In this document: one piece after another, positions 1 to 9,006 of the stretch
Layout: every line of letters begins with the position of its first letter
How positions within the stretch are numbered: the first letter of the stretch is position 1
Assembly: GCA_029246705.1 (NCBI GenBank)
Contig: JAQWMQ010000011.1
Coordinates: 1-64,000, forward strand
Source: Phycisphaerales bacterium
GTDB lineage: Bacteria; Planctomycetota; Phycisphaerae; Phycisphaerales; SM1A02
Length of the DNA: 64,000 bases
Direction of reading: 5' to 3'
Translations under genes and position numbers: made by a program
Notes under the pieces: generated by a model
Databases searched by the model: none
What the model saw: only the letters and a program-made list of their open reading frames with translations
Told to the model about the DNA's origin: nothing

Positions 1-1
1 C

Positions 2-298
2 CTGAACAGGATCGGCAAGCTGAAGTTCTCCGATCTCTCACCCGCAGCCCGGAAAAAGATCCTCATGACGGATCGAATCCAGGTGATCGACAGCAAGGTC
101 GACACCGATCTGCTCGGGCATTCCTACTTCATCGACAATCCCGCGGTCCTCTCCGACCTCATCCTGGTGCTGCGTGACAAGAAGGGTCCCGGCGCCGAGA
201 AGGGGCGTCCCCTCAAGCGGGAAGAGGGTGGATTCTGGACGATCACCGATACCTATCCCACCTTCACTGAACCTGAAACGGTCCCATCCTCGCCATGA
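2..298 (+). CDS. C-terminal end of an unrecognised protein (5' truncated by window edge)
   Basis: An open frame runs in from the left edge and gives 98 residues before the stop. An internal ATG at 65 also exists, but the frame is open upstream of it, so this is more likely the tail of a longer gene. The visible part contains the segment LLGHSYFIDNPAVLSDLIL followed by a charged linker. That is reminiscent of the C-terminal end of some alpha/beta-hydrolase proteins (a GHSYF...NP...VLSDL ending), but no catalytic motif is in view, so no function is assigned. The stop codon overlaps the start of the next gene in an ATGA arrangement, which implies translational coupling with the DUF4105 membrane protein. 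Confidence 0.6.
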   Translation: MNRIGKLKFSDLSPAARKKILMTDRIQVIDSKVDTDLLGHSYFIDNPAVLSDLILVLRDKKGPGAEKGRPLKREEGGFWTITDTYPTFTEPETVPSSP

Positions 299-1338
299 CC
301 TTCACCAAGATCACCCGTTCGATTCTTCTCTTGGTCGCCTGGGGCATGACCGGTCTGGTCCTGATTCTCGCCACGTTGCTGGGTGCGCTGTTTCTGTTCT
401 TCAGCCTGCAACCTTCCGCGTGGGTGTCGATCACGGCGGCGTGTCTCCTGCCGATACTCGTTGTCGTTCCGCTGATCTTCATTCGACCCGCGTGGCAGGG
501 GGTGGTGGCTTCCATTCTCGTTCTGGCCGTGCCATTCACGTGGTTCTTCCTGCTCACGCCGTCCAATGATCGAGACTGGCAGGATCCCGTCGCCCGGGTT
601 CCGGTGGTCGATTTCGATGGTGACATCGTGACCATCCGCGACCAACGAGCCTTTCGCTATCGGGCGGTGGATGACTACGACATCGACTGGGTGGAGCGTT
701 CCTACGACCTCGCCCAGCTGACCGGGGTCGACGTCATGTTCGTCTACTGGGGTTCACCGGACATCGCCCACACCATGCTCAGCTTCACCTTCTCCGACGG
801 ACCTCGTCTGGTCGTCTCGGTTGAGACCCGGATGGAAGCCGGTGAAAAGTACGGTGCGCTTCGGTCCTTCTTCAAGCAGTACGAACTGATCTACGTCCTC
901 GCCGACGAGCGGGACGTGGTCGCACTGCGGACCAACCATCGGGGCGAGGACGTCTACATATTCCCGCTGTCCATCGACCCGGTGGAACGTCGGGAACTGC
1001 TCGTCGAGATTCTCACGCGTGCGGATGAACTGGGCCGGGAACCCGACTTCTACCGAACGATCGGTGCCAACTGCACCACGACGCTCCTGAAGGATCTCGG
1101 GCAGGTCCGAGGTGACCATTCACCCTGGCGCATCGAGGTGCTGCTGAACGGTCGCATGCCGAGGATGGCCTACGACCGAGGGCAGTTCCCGACCGATGCG
1201 CCCTATGAAGAGGTCATCGCCCGCTACCGGGTGAATGATCGAGCCCTCGCAGGCGGTACCGGTCCCGGTTTCTCGGAACGTGTTCGAGCAGGACTGGGCC
1301 CGGCGCTCCAACCGGTATCACCCGCCGTCGTGGACTGA
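295..1338 (+). CDS. DUF4105 (Lnb N-terminal periplasmic domain) membrane protein
   Basis: 347 residues. Three hydrophobic segments fill about residues 8-90 and anchor the protein. The rest is extracytoplasmic and matches the DUF4105 / Lnb N-terminal periplasmic family from memory: a W-x-x-D start after the last membrane segment, DIVTIRDQRAFRYR, an AHTMLSFTF segment, an RMEAGEKYGALRSFFKQYELIYV block, and an ANCTTTLL segment near residue 260. His and Cys in the last two blocks are the residues one would expect to be functional. The family's biochemical role is not firmly established. The start overlaps the preceding stop (ATGA), so the two are co-translated. No terminator was recognised downstream. 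Confidence 0.85.
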   Translation: MTFTKITRSILLLVAWGMTGLVLILATLLGALFLFFSLQPSAWVSITAACLLPILVVVPLIFIRPAWQGVVASILVLAVPFTWFFLLTPSNDRDWQDPVARVPVVDFDGDIVTIRDQRAFRYRAVDDYDIDWVERSYDLAQLTGVDVMFVYWGSPDIAHTMLSFTFSDGPRLVVSVETRMEAGEKYGALRSFFKQYELIYVLADERDVVALRTNHRGEDVYIFPLSIDPVERRELLVEILTRADELGREPDFYRTIGANCTTTLLKDLGQVRGDHSPWRIEVLLNGRMPRMAYDRGQFPTDAPYEEVIARYRVNDRALAGGTGPGFSERVRAGLGPALQPVSPAVVD

Positions 1339-1480
1339 GCAACAGACTCCAATTTCGAGTGCGGCAATCAGCTTCAGCCCTTGCATGGCAAGTTTATTCA
1401 GAAGTTCAAAATGATTTGCAGGGTATGCTGTTACCTGTCACGTACCTGAGTTCCAAGGCGCCGTATCAAGGCGGGCATCA

Positions 1481-1530
1481 CGAGGTTGATCAAGGTTGAT
1501 CAAGGTTGATCAAGGTTGATCGAGGCCGAT
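1481..1530. repeat. 10-bp tandem repeat with GATC cores
   Basis: Five consecutive 10-base units. Three are perfect copies of caaggttgat (1491-1520), flanked by cgaggttgat on the left and a degenerate cgaggccgat on the right. The unit boundaries create TGATC at each junction. It lies in the non-coding gap 45 bases before the zinc-ribbon gene at 1575, where a change in copy number would alter the spacing of upstream signals but no reading frame. Confidence 0.9.
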
Positions 1531-1574
1531 GAACAGGACCAGGGATCCAGGCTTGGCCTGGAAAGGCGCTGGCC

Positions 1575-2957
1575 ATGGTAATCATGTTGTTCGTGCTCTT
1601 GTCTGCGTTGGGAATCGTGGTGGTGGTCTGGGGCGCACTCGCGCGAATGCAGCGTCCGGACGGCCATGTCGGATGGTGTCGGTCCTGTCGCTATTCGGTA
1701 CACGAGGCGACACCACTCTGTTCGGAGTGTGGCCACGATCTTTCCGGTCGCGGACTGCGTACGAGTCTGCCCCAAAGGCGGCCGGGGCTGATCATCCTCG
1801 GTGTTCTCATGGTTCTGGTCGGTACCGGGGCTCTCTCGGTGGATCGAATCGCCGCGTCGTACAACTTCGACTGGAACACCATCAAGCCGGTCTGGTGGCT
1901 TGAACTTGAAGCCGACGGCGGTCCGGCTGGCGACTCCGAGCGGGTGCGCATCGAATTGCTGAACCGCTACCAGGCTGGTGACCTCACCGCCACGCAGTCC
2001 GCGTCCTGTTCTGCTGCAGCCCTGGATCGTTTCAACACGCGAGCGGACTGGATTTCAGGATCCGATGCCGCGTTGGTCGAGACGGCCTGGGTCGACGGTG
2101 TTCTCGGCGACGAGGCCCTGCAGGCCTACTACGAAGCCAACTGGGACGTCTACGCCAGCCTGAAGGTTCCTGCGCGGATGCGTGCTGACAAGCCTGCACC
2201 TTTCAAGGTCGGTTTCCAGGCGAGGTTCACGCCGACCTTCGCTCCAGCCTCAATGAAGATCCGTTTCGGTGCGCTTCGTCACGACGATGGCAGCGTCCTG
2301 AAGGACGCTCAATTGTCCAATGGGACCTTGTTCGGCTGGTCCATCGCCTCGATGGGAGCCTCATGGGGTCAGCAGTTCAGTCTTGATCTGCCCGAAGGCA
2401 GCCACCAGCTCGAAATGGACATCATCTTCAGCATCCTGCTGGAGGGTCAGGAACGCTTCACCTGGACACATGCCTATCCGTTCACCGTGACGATCGTGTC
2501 TCCCGAGGAAGAACTCGTCGGCCTCGTGGCGAACGAGGAGGTCCGGGAGTCTGTTCGTGAAGCGGTGGTGATCGACCTGAAGCACCTGAAGGTCGAGATT
2601 GATTCGGTCCACACCTCGAGCAACGACGAGCATGTCGGGTTCGTGGGTATCAAGGAGATACCGGTCCCCGTCGGCTTCGATGTGTTCCTTCGGCATTCGG
2701 GGGAGGAGGAACTGGTCGGCCAGATCGTCCGGATACCCGGGGTGAACACGCCGTACCGGGGCGGATTTCTTCAGGGCGGGCTGCTGGTCGACCTGCTTCC
2801 GGAAGGCACCACCACGGTGGATGTCATCCTCAGGGCAAATCCACGCACCGCCGAAGCCTCATTCGATTCACTCGATACCGCCATGGCGATCTGGGATGGG
2901 GAACTGATCTTCAGGGATGTGCCGGTTTCGAGACGACCGATCGACGCGAATGAATGA
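1575..2957 (+). CDS. zinc-ribbon membrane protein of unknown function
   Basis: 460 residues. An N-terminal membrane helix (about residues 1-22) is followed by a short zinc ribbon with CRSCRY and CSECGHDL (four Cys in a CxxC-x14-CxxC pattern, residues about 35-55). A second membrane helix lies near residues 73-92. The remaining 360 residues are predicted extracytoplasmic and mixed alpha/beta with no domain I recognise. Small CxxC...CxECG ribbons at the head of membrane proteins recur in Phycisphaerae; the protein at 7421-8086 has one too. The ATG at 1575 is chosen because it opens the membrane helix. The gene stands alone between the repeat at 1481 and the PDZ/HEAT gene. Confidence 0.75.
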   Translation: MVIMLFVLLSALGIVVVVWGALARMQRPDGHVGWCRSCRYSVHEATPLCSECGHDLSGRGLRTSLPQRRPGLIILGVLMVLVGTGALSVDRIAASYNFDWNTIKPVWWLELEADGGPAGDSERVRIELLNRYQAGDLTATQSASCSAAALDRFNTRADWISGSDAALVETAWVDGVLGDEALQAYYEANWDVYASLKVPARMRADKPAPFKVGFQARFTPTFAPASMKIRFGALRHDDGSVLKDAQLSNGTLFGWSIASMGASWGQQFSLDLPEGSHQLEMDIIFSILLEGQERFTWTHAYPFTVTIVSPEEELVGLVANEEVRESVREAVVIDLKHLKVEIDSVHTSSNDEHVGFVGIKEIPVPVGFDVFLRHSGEEELVGQIVRIPGVNTPYRGGFLQGGLLVDLLPEGTTTVDVILRANPRTAEASFDSLDTAMAIWDGELIFRDVPVSRRPIDANE

Positions 2958-3041
2958 GGTTGGTGCGGGCACGGCCGGGTTATGATCATGTCCCGCCCGT
3001 TCGACCGGGCCTTCATCGTGTTTCGTGACTGAAAGGCCGCC

Positions 3042-5456
3042 ATGTCCAGCAAGCTCCTTGTCCTTGTGGTCACCGTCGTCACCTCGACGATCTCGCATGC
3101 GCTGACCCCCGTGCTCGGGGCTGCGCCGATTCAGGAGATTCCCGACTTCACCAAGGGTGACGCGGTCCCCGAGAAGTCGACCCACGACTGGAACCTCGGT
3201 CCCACCGGTGCACGGGGCTGGATGTACAGCAACAAGCTCGAGACCAGCGAGGCGCGCCAGGTGCTGATCACCAGCGTCGAGGCGGGGTCCCCGGCGGACG
3301 GAATTCTTCAGGAGGGTGACGTCCTGCTTGGCGTGGGTGGTCGACCCTTCCGCTTCGATCCCCGGACCGAGATCGGGCGCGCCATCACGGCGGCCGAGAC
3401 CTCGAGCGGTCGACTGGTCTTCTCACGCTGGCGGGACGGACGTCGGGGCAGCGCCACGATCGAACTTCCGGTCTTCGGCCGGTACGCACCCACCGCACCG
3501 TACGACTGCGAGAAGTCCAACGCGATCCTCGAGGCGGGGTGTGCCGCGCTTGCGGAACGGATGGCGGCGGATCCCGGCAAGGGCAGCCCCATCGAGCGCT
3601 GCTACAACGCGCTTGCGCTGCTCGCGAGCGGAAACCCCGACTACCTGCCGGTGGTTCGCCAGCAGGTCGAGGCCTTCTCCACCTACACCGATCCGGATCG
3701 AAGGGCGTACCACTCCTGGTGGTTCGGACCGATCAACATCCTGATGGCCGAGTACGTCCTGGTGACGGGAGACCGGACCTTCATGCCCGCGCTGCAGCGG
3801 ATCACGATGGAGATCGTTCATGGACAGAGCCCGGTCGGCTCCTGGGGACACCGATTCATCCAGGACAGCGGCCGTCTCGCCGGCTACGGGATGATGAACG
3901 CGCCAGGGCTGCCTCTGGTCCTTTCGCTGGTCCTTGCCCGAGAGGCCGGCGTCGAGAACCCCGAACTTGATCTGGCGATCGAGAAGGGTGCGCGTCTCAT
4001 CAGGTTCTACGTCGGGAAGGGCAGCGTGCCCTACGGCGACCACAATCCCTGGATCGAGACCCACGATGACAATGGGAAGAACGGTGCCGCTGCGGTGCTC
4101 TTCAACCAGCTCGGTGATGTCGAGGCGACCGAGTACTTCTCGAGGATGAGCGTCGCCTCCCACGGAAACGAACGTGACAACGGCCACACCGGCAACTACT
4201 TCAACATGCTCTGGGCTATGCCGGGTGTCGCACTCTCCGGTCCGCAGGCCAGTGGCGCCTGGATGAAGGAGTTTGGCTGGTACTACGACCTCGCCCGTCG
4301 CTGGGACGGGACCTTCCGTCATCAGGGGCCGCCTCAGGTGAAGCCCGACAGCTACCGGAACTGGGACGCCAGCGGCACCTTCCTCCTGGCCTACGCGCAG
4401 TCGCTCGGCAAGACCGCGATGACCGGGCGGACCGCCAGCATCGCATCGGAAGTCGACCGTCGCACCGCGGAGTCACTGGTCGAGGACGGTCGGGACTGGG
4501 GCTCACGCACGAGACTGACCGAATGGTCTCGTCGTTCGCCGGGGATGCTGCTCCGGAACCTGGGCAGCTGGTCGCCGGTGGTGCGTGAGCGTGCTGCCAT
4601 GGAGATCGCCCGGCGAGATGACGACCTGAACCGCAACCTCGCGACGATGCTTCGACGTCAGGACCTGCACGGACGAATCGGTGCGTGCCAGGCCGCAACG
4701 CACCTGAAGGGGAGGGCGGCGCCTCTGGTCCCCGACCTGCTGCCCCTGCTTGAAGCCGAGGATCTCTGGCTTCGGATCAAGACCGCCGAGGCGCTGGCTG
4801 CGATCGGTGAACCCGCGATGAACGTGGTCCCGGTGCTGCTCACCATGCTGGCCGAGGAGCCGGATGCCTCCGACCCCCGAGGCATGCAGCAGCGTTACCT
4901 GTGTTTCGCCCTCTTCGATCGACGCAACGGGATGCTGGGACGTTCGCTGGAGGGTGTCGACGAGTCCGACCTGCGTTCCGCGGTCGTCGCGGGTCTTCGC
5001 AACGAGGACGCGCGTGCCCGGGGAAGTCTCCGGTCCGTGTACCAGAACCTCTCCTACGAGTCGGTCGAGCCGCTGCTCCCGATCATCCACCAGGCGGTCA
5101 TCGCGCCCGCGCCCAGTGGCATCATGTTTGCCGACGAGATCCGGCTCGCCGGCCTCGAGGTCATGGCCGAGCACCGGATCATCGAGGGTGTCGCCCTCGC
5201 CTCCATGATGATCGACCCCGATCGGTGGGGCATGGGCAATCGGATCAACCGGTGCCTCGCGGTGCTGCGCGCATACGGGGGGGCGGCTCGAAGCGAAGTG
5301 CCGCGCCTGCGTGCGCTGGCCGGGGAGCTTCAAGCCAAGCGGTGGAACACGGAGAAGATCGAGGCCCTCGGGATCGAGCAGCTCATCCTCGACATCGAGA
5401 ACGGCCCCGAACCGACGGATCTTCGTTCGATCAGCTCCCTGCAGCCAGGGGTGTGA
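3042..5456 (+). CDS. secreted PDZ / DUF6288-like protein with C-terminal HEAT-type repeats
   Basis: 804 residues with a signal peptide (about 1-26, ending near LGAAP). The segment HDWNLGPTGARGW, followed by a PDZ-like module (ITSVEAGSPADGILQEGDVLLGVGGRPF, residues about 65-110), is the arrangement I associate with DUF6288 proteins. A long all-helical central region (about 150-470) looks like an alpha/alpha toroid. From about 500 on there are HEAT-type repeats: VRERAAMEIARR, IGACQAATHLKGRAAPLVPDLLPLL, LRIKTAEALAAIGE and similar. This suggests a periplasmic protein-binding or carbohydrate-processing role, but no enzymatic residues can be pointed to. The gene stands alone, with 84 bases separating it from the previous stop. 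Confidence 0.75.
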   Translation: MSSKLLVLVVTVVTSTISHALTPVLGAAPIQEIPDFTKGDAVPEKSTHDWNLGPTGARGWMYSNKLETSEARQVLITSVEAGSPADGILQEGDVLLGVGGRPFRFDPRTEIGRAITAAETSSGRLVFSRWRDGRRGSATIELPVFGRYAPTAPYDCEKSNAILEAGCAALAERMAADPGKGSPIERCYNALALLASGNPDYLPVVRQQVEAFSTYTDPDRRAYHSWWFGPINILMAEYVLVTGDRTFMPALQRITMEIVHGQSPVGSWGHRFIQDSGRLAGYGMMNAPGLPLVLSLVLAREAGVENPELDLAIEKGARLIRFYVGKGSVPYGDHNPWIETHDDNGKNGAAAVLFNQLGDVEATEYFSRMSVASHGNERDNGHTGNYFNMLWAMPGVALSGPQASGAWMKEFGWYYDLARRWDGTFRHQGPPQVKPDSYRNWDASGTFLLAYAQSLGKTAMTGRTASIASEVDRRTAESLVEDGRDWGSRTRLTEWSRRSPGMLLRNLGSWSPVVRERAAMEIARRDDDLNRNLATMLRRQDLHGRIGACQAATHLKGRAAPLVPDLLPLLEAEDLWLRIKTAEALAAIGEPAMNVVPVLLTMLAEEPDASDPRGMQQRYLCFALFDRRNGMLGRSLEGVDESDLRSAVVAGLRNEDARARGSLRSVYQNLSYESVEPLLPIIHQAVIAPAPSGIMFADEIRLAGLEVMAEHRIIEGVALASMMIDPDRWGMGNRINRCLAVLRAYGGAARSEVPRLRALAGELQAKRWNTEKIEALGIEQLILDIENGPEPTDLRSISSLQPGV

Positions 5457-5623
5457 GCCCCCGGGTGGAACCGTCTCCACGTTTCTCGGTGTCTCCGTTC
5501 GCGATCACCATTTGATAGGCTTTGCCAACAGTGCACCGAACTGCACTCATTGTGGCCTGAATCGGCCGCGCATAGCTTCCCATCGAACCTGTTCGTGCCG
5601 CCCAGAGGGGTTGAAAACAGCTC

Positions 5624-7321
5624 ATGGCTGAACTCGCCAGCACTTTCAAGGACATCGTCGGAGATGAGAACGTCCTCACCAGGGAGGGCGACACCGCGTA
5701 CTACCGCACCGGATTCCGCTGTGGTTACGGCGGTGCGAGCGCGGTCGTCTTTCCGACCACGCTGCTCGAGCAGTGGCGCGTCCTGCAGGCTGCGGTCGAC
5801 GCCGGTTGCGCCATCATCATGCAGGCCACGAAGACCGGTCTGACCGGGGGATCCGCCCCGAGCGGATTCGACTACGACCGTGAGGTCGTCATCATCAACA
5901 CCGGCAGGATCCACGGGCTCCGCTTGTTGAAGGAGGGCACCCAGGCCCTGGCCTTCCCGGGAGACACGCTCTTCGAACTTGGCAAGGCACTGCAGAAGAT
6001 CGACCGCGTCCCGCATTCGGTGCTCGGGTCGACTTCGATCGGCGCCACCGTGATCGGTGGCGTGGCCAACAATGCCGGCGGCGCCTTGTGCAAGCGGGGG
6101 TCCTCCTACACCGAGCTCGCGCTGTACGCCCGGGTCGATCAGGCGGGCAGGCTGGAACTCGTCGACCACCTCGGCATCCGCAACCTCGGGGAGACGCCCG
6201 AGGAGATCCTCGAGCGTCTCGAAGCCGGTGACTTCTCGGATGAGGACTTGATCGACGATGACCGCGTGGCTTCCGATGCGGACTACGTCAACCGGATCCG
6301 TGATCTCGAGGCGACGGTCCCCAACCGGTACAACGCGGATCCCCGGCGACTGCACGAGGTCAGTGGAAGCGCCGGCAAGGTCGCGTGCTTCGCGGTGCGG
6401 GTGGACACGTTCGCCGCGCCGAAGAAGAAGCAGGTCTTCGTCCTCGGAACCAATGATCCACAGCACTTCGTCACCATGCGTCGCCGCATTCTCGGTGGTT
6501 TCGAGCATCTTCCCGAGATGGGCGAGTACATGAATCGGGCGACGTTCAACACCGCCGAGAAGTACGCGAAGGATGTCGCGCTCGCGATCAAGTATCTCGG
6601 TACCGAACGGCTGCCCAGGGCCTACGCCCTCAAGGCGAAGGCCGAGTACCTGCTCAACAAGGTCCCGTTCCTCCCCAAGTACCTCCCCGACATCGTTCTC
6701 TACTACGCGAGCAAGCTGTTTCCGCAGCACCTGCCGAAACGACTGCTCGAGCATCGGGACGCCCATGAACACCTGCTCATCCTCGTCACCGCCGACGAGT
6801 CGATCGAGGAGTCCCGTCGCTACCTGGAGGACGAGTGGGGTCGCATCCCCGGTGTCGGTTTCTTCGAATGCACCGAGGACGAGCAGGAGGCCGCCCTGTT
6901 GCACCGGTTCAGCGCGGCTGGCGCGGGTCTTCGTTACCAGAACCTCCATCAGCGCACCACCGAGGAGGTGCTTGCGCTCGACATCGCGCTGCTCAGCAGC
7001 GACCCGGAATGGGTCGAGGACCTGCCCGAGGAGATCACGAAGGACATGGTGCTCGCCCTGTCCTACGGCCACTACATGTGTCACGTGTTCCACAACATCT
7101 ACGTGTTCCGAAAGGGAACCGATGTCGCGGCGATCAAGGATCGGATGCTCGAGCGCCTTGAGGCGCAGGGGGCCAAGTTTCCCGCCGAACACAATTTCGG
7201 CCATCTCTACGAGGCCGAGCAGGTGGTCAAGGACTTCCATCAGGCGCTTGACCCGACGAACACCTTCAATCCCGGCATCGGCAGGACGACCAAGTCCAGG
7301 CGCCCCGCGCGTCAGTCATGA
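5624..7321 (+). CDS. dld: FAD-binding D-lactate dehydrogenase, quinone-dependent (Dld type)
   Basis: 565 residues, close to the 571 of E. coli Dld. The enzyme oxidises D-lactate to pyruvate at the membrane and passes electrons to quinone. Residues about 35-250 form the PCMH-type FAD domain: YGGASAVVFPTT, ATKTGLTGGSAP, then SIGATVIGGVANNAGGALCKRGSSY. The C-terminal half is the Dld membrane-binding/cap region and ends with EHNFGHLYEAEQ and DPTNTFNPGIG, the standard end of this family. The full-length match without frameshift makes the assignment firm. It is a single gene with its own 167-base upstream gap; no lactate permease or regulator is adjacent. Confidence 0.93.
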   Translation: MAELASTFKDIVGDENVLTREGDTAYYRTGFRCGYGGASAVVFPTTLLEQWRVLQAAVDAGCAIIMQATKTGLTGGSAPSGFDYDREVVIINTGRIHGLRLLKEGTQALAFPGDTLFELGKALQKIDRVPHSVLGSTSIGATVIGGVANNAGGALCKRGSSYTELALYARVDQAGRLELVDHLGIRNLGETPEEILERLEAGDFSDEDLIDDDRVASDADYVNRIRDLEATVPNRYNADPRRLHEVSGSAGKVACFAVRVDTFAAPKKKQVFVLGTNDPQHFVTMRRRILGGFEHLPEMGEYMNRATFNTAEKYAKDVALAIKYLGTERLPRAYALKAKAEYLLNKVPFLPKYLPDIVLYYASKLFPQHLPKRLLEHRDAHEHLLILVTADESIEESRRYLEDEWGRIPGVGFFECTEDEQEAALLHRFSAAGAGLRYQNLHQRTTEEVLALDIALLSSDPEWVEDLPEEITKDMVLALSYGHYMCHVFHNIYVFRKGTDVAAIKDRMLERLEAQGAKFPAEHNFGHLYEAEQVVKDFHQALDPTNTFNPGIGRTTKSRRPARQS

Positions 7322-7420
7322 CTCCTTGCCTGCGGCTTTCGAGAAAACCCGATGCGTCACTCCGTCGGTTCGTCGACCTGCCTCACCGCATGCGCGGGTC
7401 GAGCACCGACTGATTCGAGC

Positions 7421-8086
7421 TCAATCCCACCACCAGTTCAGGAACGGTGCTGGTGCAAGATTCATCGCTCCGTTGGCCACGCAGAAGACCACGGCGTTCA
7501 TCCCCAGGTAATACAAGGCGCCTCTCGTCTGCCTGAGGCCGGTGGAGATCAACATGAGCAAGGGCATGAGGGTCAGGTTGAGCAGCAGGGTGAGTCCGAA
7601 GTACCAACTGGTCACACCGTCGTGGATGTTCAGTGAAGAGGAGAAGCCATTGTTTCCGATCGATGCCGGCCAGCCCCCCAGGGTCTGGTGCATGTGGACC
7701 GCGAGTGAGTAGAAGAGGCCGAGCAGGAGGGCTGATGGAGCCACCGCAAGCAGCGTGAGCAATGGATTCGGGGTTGATCGTCTCAGGTGAATGCCGAGGA
7801 AGAGGGCGATGAGGCCCGGGCCTCCGATCAGCACTGCAATGTACGTCAGCCAGGGCTCGTATCTGCGGATGCCTTCGAACAGCATGACGATGACCAGCAG
7901 GGCGAAAGCCGTTGCAACCAAGTATTGCCGCTTTCGTCTTCGATGTCCCGGCATGACCTCGTAGGTTTCCGGTGTGCCCGGATCAAAGGGCCTGGCACAT
8001 TCGGGGCAACGGTTCTCGAGGGTGCCCGTCAGCTCGTATTCACAGGTCTTGCAGAACACTGAAGACTCCACAGCTGTCATGATCAT
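7421..8086 (-). CDS. zinc-ribbon multi-pass membrane protein of unknown function
   Basis: 221 residues. The N-terminus carries CKTCEYEL and CPECARPF, a compact zinc ribbon of the CxxC...CxxC type. It is followed by a basic stretch (HRRRKRQY) and about five hydrophobic helices, ending in FLNWWWD. The ribbon plus Yip1/DUF-like membrane bundle is common in Phycisphaerae, and the role is unknown. It is convergent with dld. A second possible start (MTAV) lies two codons inside the one used. The ribbon resembles that at 1575-2957, but the membrane parts look unrelated. Confidence 0.75.
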   Translation of the reverse strand: MIMTAVESSVFCKTCEYELTGTLENRCPECARPFDPGTPETYEVMPGHRRRKRQYLVATAFALLVIVMLFEGIRRYEPWLTYIAVLIGGPGLIALFLGIHLRRSTPNPLLTLLAVAPSALLLGLFYSLAVHMHQTLGGWPASIGNNGFSSSLNIHDGVTSWYFGLTLLLNLTLMPLLMLISTGLRQTRGALYYLGMNAVVFCVANGAMNLAPAPFLNWWWD

Positions 8087-8585
8087 GGGTTCGCTGTTCA
8101 GGAGAGTACGGCCCCAACCCCGGTAGCGATTAATCGGTCATTTCCGACGATGATCCTGAATGGTGGGGCGTTGAATTTTGCAGCTGGAAGACTTTGCGGA
8201 CTGAACTGAACGACTCCGGCATCACGCTTTGAATATGACGGCCTTGTTTTTCCATCTCGTGCCGCCCGGGGTGTTCCAAGGCTCGGATCCTTGGGTTTCG
8301 CCGCTCTTTTTTCATTGTTCATCCAAGAAATGAAATCAGGAGTTGAGTTGTCCTCAACTGGGAGTAGGCTGTGAGTTGAAGGAAAAATGGTGCATTTCGA
8401 TCGACATCGAATCGAGAACAACGCACAACATGAAATACGGGGTTTGCCGGCACCTGCCGGCGAATGAACCAGTTGGAACAAGGCTTGCGCCTCTTCCAAC
8501 GCGTTGAAAATCGCTTTTTGGGCAGCACGAATAATCGCTGCCTGAGCAGCACCGAATAGAGGTTCCTTCCCTCTCAACGGAGTTC

Positions 8586-8622
8586 GGCCCCGGCCTTCAT
8601 TGGCCGGGGCCTGCCCCTTTTT
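8586..8622 (+). terminator. strong intrinsic-terminator-like hairpin
   Basis: A perfect 10-bp stem GGCCCCGGCC / GGCCGGGGCC closes a 6-base loop (8596-8601). It is followed by tgcccc and a five-T run at 8618-8622. No plus-strand gene ends just before it, so it may terminate an unannotated transcript from the gene-free region. Confidence 0.6.
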
Positions 8623-8842
8623 GGGGTGAATGGATGTCAGGTGCGCTGAAGCGTGTCGTGCTGAATCAAAAAGAGGTCGCGCCGGGCATGTCCGAGCCTC
8701 TCTTGCTGGGGCGCGGGCGACGGGGCTCATTCGGTTTTCTACTTCATGGTCGAAGATCTGGAAAGCGTTTCAACCTTGCTGGGCGGGGTTTCGACCGTGT
8801 CACGGGGGTTTAACCGACGTTGACCCTGGTTGGGCGTTCCAT

Positions 8843-8874
8843 CCGAACAACTTCATTTTCCGGTGAATGTTCGG
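8843..8874. promoter_or_regulatory. interrupted inverted repeat upstream of the beta-helix gene
   Basis: CCGAACA (8843-8849) pairs perfectly with TGTTCGG (8868-8874). Inside it TTCA pairs with TGAA after a 2-base bulge, around an 8-base loop. It lies about 130 bases before the start at 9007, so it could be an operator or a leader stem-loop. No protein partner can be named. Confidence 0.4.
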
Positions 8875-9006
8875 GGAAATATACGTATGTACGTACGGTC
8901 CTTGCGGCATATGACTCTTCAGTGAGTAGCCCTTCCGGGCCATATTCAGGCATGCATGCGTGCCTGGAGAATTCCAGCACCACCAGGGGTACAGCGGAGT
9001 TTTCAT

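Larger units (their letters stand above)
8087..9006. other. 920-bp gene-free region with several hairpins
   Basis: No convincing coding sequence is present on either strand. The longest minus-strand frame (8098-8730) is low-complexity, arginine- and alanine-rich and has no recognisable motif. The composition is more AT-rich than the neighbours. It contains a strong GC hairpin with a T-run at 8586-8622, an interrupted inverted repeat at 8843-8874, palindromic TACGTA stretches near 8882-8900 and a CAGGCA...TGCCTG hairpin at 8947-8966. The right part is presumably the promoter and leader of the beta-helix gene at 9007. The 8330-8620 part, ending in the terminator, could encode a small RNA. Confidence 0.6.

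Noticed and set aside
1481-1530. Short repeats considered as a CRISPR array
   Set aside because: Units are only 10 bases without spacers; no cas genes are present.
5330-7240. 636-aa minus-strand frame antisense to dld
   Set aside because: Lies entirely over the well-supported Dld gene; no recognisable domain, composition typical of a GC-rich shadow frame.
8330-8620. tmRNA, 6S or RNase P RNA
   Set aside because: None of the conserved 5'/3' pairing or the tRNA-like acceptor of tmRNA is present; only a generic terminator hairpin is seen.
8098-8730. 210-aa minus-strand frame in the gene-free region
   Set aside because: Low complexity, no motif, crosses the GC hairpin; not credible as a gene.
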